From contig NZ_VITA01000022.1 of assembly GCF_007827695.1 (NCBI RefSeq), forward strand, positions 1-64,000: a stretch of 64,000 bases of DNA, in the 5' to 3' direction. Positions 59,138 to 64,000 of this stretch are shown in pieces. The number at the start of each line of letters is the position of its first letter. The first letter of the stretch is position 1. The position numbers and the translations under genes were made by a program. The notes beneath the pieces were generated by a model. It did not search any database, was not told where the DNA came from, and was given only the letters and a program-made list of their open reading frames with translations. This DNA is from Sinorhizobium medicae. GTDB taxonomy: Bacteria > Pseudomonadota > Alphaproteobacteria > Rhizobiales > Rhizobiaceae.

Positions 59138-61096
59138 ATGAACAGGATGTATTCGGTCCTGACCGTGAAAGCGGTCGAGGAAGAGCAGCGCGTTATCCGT
59201 GGCATCGCCACGACACCCAATCCTGACCGGGTTGATGACATCGTTGAACCCCTAGGCATCCAGTTCAAGAACCCGATGCCACTGCTGCATCAGCACGACC
59301 ACACCAAGCCAGTCGGCACGGTCACCTTCGACAGCCCGACCAAGGACGGTGTCACTTTCGAGGCGCGGCTCCCGAACATTGAGGAGGCCGGCCCACTGCG
59401 TGACCGGATCGAAACCGCTTGGGGCGAACTGAAAGCCGGCCTCGTTCGTGCCGTCTCAATTGGATTTCGCTCGCTCGAGCACGCATGGATGGATGGCGGC
59501 GGCGTCCGCTACCTCAAAACCGAAGTGCTCGAACTCTCTCTCGTCTCCGTACCGGCCAATGCCGATGCGGTGATCTCCACCATCAAGTCGATCGACCGCC
59601 CTCTGCTCGCCGCGTCTGGCAAGGAGCCGAAGGCGGGTGATCGGCCTGTCGCTCCCGGCGCTGCGGGAAAAACCAAGCACTCAGTCAATCTCAAGATCAA
59701 GGAAAACCCAGCTATGAAGACCATTGCTGAACAGATCGCGGCGCTGGAAGCCTCTCGGCAGGCGAAGGCCGCACGCATGGCCGAAGTCATGCAGAAGTCC
59801 ATGGACGAAGGCCGTTCGACCGATCAGGCCGAGCAGGAGGAGTTCGACTCCCTCGAGCAGGAGCTCGACGCGATCGACGGCGACCTGAAGCGTCTCCGCG
59901 CTCTCGAAAAGGCTCAGGCCTTGACCGCCCGCCCGCTCGTAACCGGCCAGATCAAGACCGCTGCCGCCGGCGCCGCCGCGCGCACGGGGGCCCCGGTTGT
60001 CATCAAGGGTGAAAAGGACGAGGCCTTCGAGGGTCAGAACTACACCCGCATGGTGATCGCCAAGACCCTGGCACGCATCGACGACATGTCGGCCGTCGGC
60101 GTAGCCCACAAGCGTTGGGGCCGGAGCAATCCGCAGCTCGTCGAAACCATCAAGGCTGCTGTCGCTGGTGGCGGTACGGAGCCGGGCGAGTGGGGTGCAG
60201 AGCTCGTTCACATCGATCGCTACACGGGCGACTTCATCGAATACCTGTATAGCCGCACCGTGTTCGACAAGCTGCCGCTGCGCGAGGTGCCTGCAAACGT
60301 CAATATCGCCGGCCAGGACGGCGCTGCTACCGGCTACTGGGTTGGCCAGTCCAAGTCCATTCCCGTCAGCAAAGCTGACTTCATGGACGTGAACCTGACC
60401 CCGCTCAAGGTCGCCGCTTTGGCCGTGGTTTCGAAGGAGCTTCTCCGGGACTCCTCGCCATCGGCTGAAAAGCTCGTTCGCGATGCTCTGGTCGAGGCGT
60501 CGGCCCAGCGCGTCGACCAGACGTTCCTCGGAGCGGGTGCGGCGGTTGCGAACGTATCCCCGGCTGGCATCTTGAACGGCATTGTGGCCGGCACCAGCGC
60601 CGGCCCGGATATCGAAGGCGTCATTGCGGACGTGAAGGCGCTCTATGCAGGCTTCATCGCGGCGAACAATGCCGACGGCCTTCAGTTCGTCACCACGCAG
60701 TCGCTGTCGAAGGCGCTTGGGCTGATGCAGAACGTTATGGGCAACTTCGCATTCCCCGGCCTGTCGGCGAACGGCGGCGCGCTCCTCGGCGATACGCTGG
60801 TTGCCGGTGGCAACGTGGCTGCTGGCGACTTCATCCTGCTGAAGCCGTCCGACATCTACAAGATCGGCGATCGCGGCGTTGAGGTGTCTCTTTCCACCGA
60901 GGCGGCCATCCAGATGGATGACGCTCCGAACGGTGCCAGCGACACACCGACGGCGAACACCAGCGTCGTGTCGATGTTCCAGACGGACTCGGTCGCAATC
61001 AAGGTCGTGCGCCCGCTGAACTTCGCCAAACGGCGTGCATCTGCGGTCGCCTACATCGGCGATGCCGACTACGGCACACCAGTGGTCACTCCCTAA
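59138..61096 (+). CDS. Fused prohead protease and HK97-type major capsid protein
   Basis: 652 residues in one open frame. Residues 1-165 are an HK97 prohead protease (peptidase U35): histidines in 'PLLHQHDHTKPVGT' (49-62) and the catalytic Ser in 'GLVRAVSIGFRSLEH' (101-115). A linker follows, then the delta domain coiled coil (about 193-265) and the HK97 capsid fold, ending 'VRPLNFAKRRASAVAYIGD'. Fusions of the two activities are known in some phages and allow self-maturation. An internal ATG at 59714 (residue 193) has a good ribosome-binding site and may give a separate capsid protein. A terminator follows the stop. Confidence 0.93.
   Translation: MNRMYSVLTVKAVEEEQRVIRGIATTPNPDRVDDIVEPLGIQFKNPMPLLHQHDHTKPVGTVTFDSPTKDGVTFEARLPNIEEAGPLRDRIETAWGELKAGLVRAVSIGFRSLEHAWMDGGGVRYLKTEVLELSLVSVPANADAVISTIKSIDRPLLAASGKEPKAGDRPVAPGAAGKTKHSVNLKIKENPAMKTIAEQIAALEASRQAKAARMAEVMQKSMDEGRSTDQAEQEEFDSLEQELDAIDGDLKRLRALEKAQALTARPLVTGQIKTAAAGAAARTGAPVVIKGEKDEAFEGQNYTRMVIAKTLARIDDMSAVGVAHKRWGRSNPQLVETIKAAVAGGGTEPGEWGAELVHIDRYTGDFIEYLYSRTVFDKLPLREVPANVNIAGQDGAATGYWVGQSKSIPVSKADFMDVNLTPLKVAALAVVSKELLRDSSPSAEKLVRDALVEASAQRVDQTFLGAGAAVANVSPAGILNGIVAGTSAGPDIEGVIADVKALYAGFIAANNADGLQFVTTQSLSKALGLMQNVMGNFAFPGLSANGGALLGDTLVAGGNVAAGDFILLKPSDIYKIGDRGVEVSLSTEAAIQMDDAPNGASDTPTANTSVVSMFQTDSVAIKVVRPLNFAKRRASAVAYIGDADYGTPVVTP
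59699..59716 (+). promoter_or_regulatory. Internal ribosome-binding site and start within the protease-capsid gene
   Basis: AAGGAAAA lies about eight bases before the in-frame ATG at 59714, at the junction between the protease and the capsid delta domain. Translation from here would yield a 460-residue capsid protein. Confidence 0.5.
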
Positions 61097-61103
61097 TCGA
61101 GAC

Positions 61104-61131
61104 GGAGGCGGGGTTTTCTAACTCCGCCTCC
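61104..61131 (+). terminator. Stem-loop after the capsid gene
   Basis: GGAGGCGGGGTT and AACTCCGCCTCC form a 12-bp stem (one G-U) around TTCT, 8 bases beyond the capsid stop. The following sequence is only mildly T-rich, so it may tune the level of downstream genes rather than stop transcription. Confidence 0.6.
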
Positions 61132-61152
61132 TCATTCCTGTGGAGATGAATG

Positions 61153-61410
61153 ATGAAGCTGATTGCTTGCCGCCATCTGACTTATGGAACGCGCCGCCTC
61201 CTTCCCGGCGAGGTGTTCGAAGCGTCGGACCGCAATGCCCGCGTACTGATCGCGGTCAATAAGGCGAAGACTGCGCAACCGGATGCCGGTGGTCACGATC
61301 TTCCGGCTCTCCGCAAGGAATATCAGGAAGTTTCTGGCAAGCGGCCTTTCAACGGCTGGGATGCAGAAACACTCCGATCGAAGATCGCAGAGGCAAAGGA
61401 CGCCAACTGA
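61153..61410 (+). CDS. Hypothetical head-region protein
   Basis: 85 residues from the ATG at 61153 (an ATG at 61150 is equivalent). 'KLIACRHLTYGTRRLLPGEV' begins a short beta-barrel-like stretch, and 'LPALRKEYQEVSGKRPFNGW' then 'DAETLRSKIAEAKDAN' resembles a Rho N-terminal/SAP-like helical hairpin seen in small phage head proteins. No function can be named. It sits between capsid and portal, and its stop overlaps the portal start by one base (TGATG). Confidence 0.65.
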   Translation: MKLIACRHLTYGTRRLLPGEVFEASDRNARVLIAVNKAKTAQPDAGGHDLPALRKEYQEVSGKRPFNGWDAETLRSKIAEAKDAN

Positions 61411-62789
61411 TGCGCCTTTTCGGGTTCAATATCTCCCGCGTAAAGTCGGTTGAGAAGGCGCTGTCGCCTGTCGCGCAGAGCGGCCGCGGATGGTGGCCTA
61501 TCCTCGAAAGCTATCCAGGTGCATGGCAGCAGAACGTCGAAGTCCGCTATGACTCCGTTCTGTCCAATCATGCCGACTTCGCCTGCCGGACACTGATCGC
61601 TTCCGACATTGCCAAGCTGCCCATTAAGCTGGTGGCGAAGGACCGTGACGGGATCTGGAGCGAGACGAGCAATCCGGCTTATTCGCCCGTCCTGCGCAAG
61701 CCGAACCATTACCAGAACAGAATCCAGTTCATGGAGAGCTGGGTTCTGTCCAAGCTGCAGCGCGGCAACACCTATGTGCTGAAGCAGCGCGACGCCCGCG
61801 GCGTGGTCGCCAAGCTGTACGTGCTCGACCCGAACCTTGTGACCCCGCTGGTTTCCGATAGCGGAGATGTGTTCTACCAGCTCAATGCCGACAATCTCGT
61901 CGGGCTGCCACAAGGCGTTACCGTCCCGGCTTCCGAAATCATCCACGACCGGTTCAATTGCTTCTTCCATCCGCTGGTAGGCCTCTCTCCGATCTTCGCC
62001 GGCGGCCTTGCCGCGATGCAGGGTCTGGCGGTTCAAAACGACAGCACCTTGTTCTTCCAGAACGGCGCAAGGCCTGGCGGCGCGCTTACGGCACCAGGTG
62101 CCATCACTGACGAAACTGCGGCCCGCCTCAAGGAATATTGGGACACCAATTTCTCGGGCAAGAACTCCGGTAAGGTCGCGGTGCTCGGCGATGGCCTGAA
62201 GTATGAGGCCATGAGGGCGAAGGCGACGGACTCGCAGCTCATCGAGCAGCTGAAGTGGTCTGCCGAGGTCATCTGCTCCACCTATCATGTCCCACCTTAC
62301 AAGATCGGCGTAGCTCCCGCTCCCGCTCTCAACAACATCCAAAGCCTGAACATCGAATATTACTCGCAGTGCCTGCAGGTGCTGATCGAGGCGATCGAGC
62401 TTTGCCTTGATGAAGGCTTGGAGATGAGAGAGGGCATCGGCACCGAACTGGACACCGATAATCTGCTCCGCATGGACAGCGTGACGCAGATGGAGGTTCT
62501 GGAGAGGGCCAAGAGCGTCATGACACTCGACGAGCGCCGGAAGCGGCTCGACCTCAAGGGCGTCAACGGCGGCGCTACGATCTACCTGCAGCAGCAGGAT
62601 CACTCGATCGAGGCCATCGCTGCACGCGACAAGCTGCTGATCCAACAGGCCAACAATCCGACGCCGGCACCGGCGCCTGACCCCGTCCCCACCCCTTCGC
62701 CCGACGAAGAAGCGAAGCGACAGGAAGTGGAGCAGCGCGCGTTCGTCGCCGAGGTGGCGCTATCATTTCAGAAAGGCATCGCGGCATGA
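61410..62789 (+). CDS. Phage portal protein (HK97 family)
   Basis: 459 residues. 'RYDSVLSNHADFACRTLIAS' near residues 46-65, 'NHYQNRIQFMESWVLSKLQR' near 98-117, 'GNTYVLKQRDARG' near 118 and 'STYHVPPYKIGVAPA' near 290 are the portal landmarks. The dodecameric portal is the DNA entry pore at one capsid vertex. The last 60 residues are Pro/Ala-rich then helical. In the usual HK97 order the portal gene comes between TerL and the protease; here it follows the capsid gene. Its stop overlaps the next start (ATGA at 62786-62789). Confidence 0.94.
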   Translation: MRLFGFNISRVKSVEKALSPVAQSGRGWWPILESYPGAWQQNVEVRYDSVLSNHADFACRTLIASDIAKLPIKLVAKDRDGIWSETSNPAYSPVLRKPNHYQNRIQFMESWVLSKLQRGNTYVLKQRDARGVVAKLYVLDPNLVTPLVSDSGDVFYQLNADNLVGLPQGVTVPASEIIHDRFNCFFHPLVGLSPIFAGGLAAMQGLAVQNDSTLFFQNGARPGGALTAPGAITDETAARLKEYWDTNFSGKNSGKVAVLGDGLKYEAMRAKATDSQLIEQLKWSAEVICSTYHVPPYKIGVAPAPALNNIQSLNIEYYSQCLQVLIEAIELCLDEGLEMREGIGTELDTDNLLRMDSVTQMEVLERAKSVMTLDERRKRLDLKGVNGGATIYLQQQDHSIEAIAARDKLLIQQANNPTPAPAPDPVPTPSPDEEAKRQEVEQRAFVAEVALSFQKGIAA

Positions 62790-63367
62790 TTGACGCTAAG
62801 GCTTTTGGCCTCGAACTGGCCGCGATCGTCAAGGCGCAACTTGACCCTATGGCGGCTCGGATCGCCGAGCTGGAGAAGCGTCTGGCAGAAGCCGAGGGCC
62901 GGCCGGCACCGGTCAGCGTGGCGGGCGCGCTCATCGATCGCACCGGCTCCCTCGTCCTCACCATGTCGGACGGTTCTACGAAGAGCATCGGCCCAGTCGT
63001 GGGCGAGGATGGAGATCCTGGTAACGATGGTCTCGGCTTCGATGACCTTGACGTCGCCTATGACGGCGAAAAGACGATCACCCTGAAATTCACACAGGGC
63101 GAACGCGTCAAGGAATTCGCCTTCACCATGCCGGTAGTGATCGACCGCGGCGTCTATCGTGATGGCAGCGAATACAAGGCTGGTGACGGCGTCACCTGGG
63201 GCGGCAGCTTCTGGATTGCTCAGAAGGACACCAGCGCAAAGCCCGACGCCGGCGACGACTGGCGCCTGTCGGTCAAACGCGGCCGCGACGGCAAGAACGG
63301 AACCGTTAAGGAGGCGCCGGCAGCCCAGCCAGTGCGCGTCGGCGTTCCAACGCCAAAGGAGGCCTGA
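62786..63367 (+). CDS. Hypothetical phage protein with collagen-like and carbohydrate-binding-like segments
   Basis: 193 residues. A helical N-terminus ('LAAIVKAQLDPMAARIAELE' then 'KRLAEAEGRPAPV') leads to a short collagen-like 'GEDGDPGNDGLG', a beta-rich stretch, and a second module 'GVYRDGSEYKAGDGVTWGGS' then 'FWIAQKDTSAKPDAGDDWRL', which resembles carbohydrate-binding type 5/12 repeats found in phage structural proteins. A decoration or attachment role is possible. It overlaps the portal stop by four bases and is followed directly by the connector gene. Confidence 0.7.
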   Translation: MIDAKAFGLELAAIVKAQLDPMAARIAELEKRLAEAEGRPAPVSVAGALIDRTGSLVLTMSDGSTKSIGPVVGEDGDPGNDGLGFDDLDVAYDGEKTITLKFTQGERVKEFAFTMPVVIDRGVYRDGSEYKAGDGVTWGGSFWIAQKDTSAKPDAGDDWRLSVKRGRDGKNGTVKEAPAAQPVRVGVPTPKEA

Positions 63368-63368
63368 C

Positions 63369-63683
63369 GTGGCCCTCGTCACACTGGAGCAAGTGAACCT
63401 CGCCCTGCGCCTCGATCTGGTCGAGAACGACGAGCGCATCCCGGACATCAATTTGAAGATCAAGCAGGCCGAGGCCGCGGTGATCGATTACCTCAAGAAG
63501 CCGGATCACGGTTGGACCGAATCAACCGTCCCCGGCCAAGTCTCGGCTGCCATCCTCATCGTCATTCAAAGCCTGCTCGACGAGGCCGACACCGGCGCCA
63601 TGCTCGTGGGGCTCGGTACCGGCGACCCGAAAAGCCCCGTCGTCGCGCTGCTCTATCGGCTCCGCGATCCCGCACTTGCATGA
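63369..63683 (+). CDS. Head-tail connector protein (gp6-like)
   Basis: 104 residues starting with GTG at 63369, one base after the previous stop. It is all-helical: 'LVTLEQVNLALRLDLVENDE' near residues 3-22, 'KIKQAEAAVIDYLKKPDH' near 31-48 and 'VSAAILIVIQSLLDEADTG' near 58-76, the order of the gp6-like head-tail connector fold. It would sit beneath the portal. The frame is open upstream, but this start gives the family's N-terminus. Its stop region overlaps the ATG at 63680. Confidence 0.82.
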   Translation: MALVTLEQVNLALRLDLVENDERIPDINLKIKQAEAAVIDYLKKPDHGWTESTVPGQVSAAILIVIQSLLDEADTGAMLVGLGTGDPKSPVVALLYRLRDPALA

Positions 63684-63694
63684 AGGAGGTCACC

Positions 63695-63871
63695 ATGGCC
63701 CGCGTACGCTTCACCGCTGACTATGACTACAAGCCCACCAGACAGTGCACGATCGGCTACAAGGCCGGAATGGAACTGACGGTGAAGCGCGATTGCGCCG
63801 AAAAGGCCATCGCCGCCGGCAAGGCGGAGGAGATCGAGCCCGCCGGGAGGGCGACCGGTGGCAGCGAGTAA
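63695..63871 (+). CDS. Small hypothetical head-tail region protein
   Basis: 58 residues from the ATG at 63695, which follows AAGGAGG at the right distance; an upstream ATG at 63680 overlaps the preceding stop but has no such site. 'RVRFTADYDYKPTRQCTIGY' then 'KAGMELTVKRDCAEKAIAAG' is a short beta-plus-helix pattern common in small phage morphogenesis proteins next to connector genes. Function not known. It overlaps the start of the following gene. Confidence 0.65.
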   Translation: MARVRFTADYDYKPTRQCTIGYKAGMELTVKRDCAEKAIAAGKAEEIEPAGRATGGSE

Positions 63872-64000
63872 GCCGACAGCCGGCCGCCTCCAGCACCGTG
63901 TCGCGTTCGACGAGCGTGAGACGGTCGACGATGGCGCCGGGAACAAGCGAGGCGTGTTTCAGGAAAAGTTCAAGCGGTGGGCGGAGTTCCGCCATCGCGG
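63858..64000 (+). CDS. Phage head closure (head-tail adaptor) protein, N-terminal fragment
   Basis: Begins with GTG at 63858, after GGGAGGG, and runs off the right edge. The first 47 residues contain 'GRLQHRVAFDERETVDDGAG' and 'FKRWAEFRHR', the start of SPP1 gp16-like head closure (head-tail adaptor) proteins, which plug the portal connector. Its order after the connector gene fits. The rest of the gene and the tail genes are outside the window. Confidence 0.8.
   Translation, partial: MAASKPTAGRLQHRVAFDERETVDDGAGNKRGVFQEKFKRWAEFRHR

Larger units (their letters stand above)
48639..64000. mobile_element. Prophage (siphovirus-like, HK97 packaging and capsid type), left part
   Basis: The run from the integrase gene to the window edge is organised like a temperate phage: minus-strand integrase and regulator, a divergent control region, a rightward early operon with DnaB helicase and replication protein, then HNH nuclease, TerS, TerL, protease-capsid, portal and connectors. 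Adjacent stop and start codons overlap throughout, as in phage operons. The left edge is set between tRNA-Ser and the integrase stop (about 48.63-48.70 kb); the right end, tail and lysis genes lie beyond 64 kb. The exact attL is not determinable without attR. Confidence 0.93.

Overview
The window is a high-GC alphaproteobacterial chromosome segment. It most resembles the Rhizobiaceae, probably Sinorhizobium/Ensifer. Reasons: a glnB-glnA pair behind a sigma-54 promoter, a rhizobial-type LexA with a GTTC-N7-GTTC box, an IalB-family exported protein, a candidate Irr/ICE iron box, EcfG/RpoE2-like promoters and many small rhizobial-style hypothetical genes. This assignment rests on protein and motif recognition, not on a database search.

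Layout, left to right. (1) 1-11 kb is core housekeeping: the glmS 3' end, a GNAT, a DUF502 membrane protein, recG, sdhE, mfd, a FrnE-type DsbA protein, an orphan YejA-like binding protein and an IalB-family protein. (2) 11-16.4 kb holds a LysR regulator divergent from a complete FecBCD-type iron/siderophore ABC importer, with an ICE-like palindrome in the AT-rich gap between them. (3) 16.4-23 kb carries hspQ, glnA, glnB, the NAD(P)HX repair gene, gpt, a MoaB/CinA-type protein and wrbA. (4) 23-26.2 kb is a run of small stress-type genes, two of them behind GGAAC-N16-GGTT promoters. (5) 26.4-40.1 kb contains tRNA-Leu, trkH, ilvA, an hlyU-like gene, cpdB, an Lrp regulator divergent from ald, a cysK-alaX-sseA-GNAT operon, an SDR and a two-subunit SMR pump. 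(6) 40.1-48.6 kb is accessory and partly decayed: relic ORFs with phage-lysis flavour, an alkylsulfatase, an RTX-repeat protein, lexA, a small lipoprotein, a YciI gene behind a wrecked TetR gene, possible IS-end relics, and tRNA-Asn, -Cys, -Ala and -Ser.

(7) From about 48.65 kb to beyond the right edge lies a siphovirus-like prophage next to tRNA-Ser(UGA). It encodes a tyrosine integrase and a regulator on the minus strand, then a rightward early operon (excisionase-like protein, small unknowns, DnaB helicase, DnaT-like replication protein, NusG-like protein). A prophage tRNA with anticodon CAT, a GNAT and small proteins follow. The late packaging and head genes are HNH nuclease, TerS, TerL, a fused protease-capsid, portal, connector and head closure. 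No lysis, tail or right attachment site is visible, so the prophage is incomplete here only because the window ends.

The points most worth following up are the prophage's NusG-like gene and initiator-like tRNA, the protease-capsid fusion with a well-placed internal start, the portal gene placed after the capsid, the G-tract/cos candidate, the ICE-like box before the iron importer, and the pair of EcfG-like promoters.
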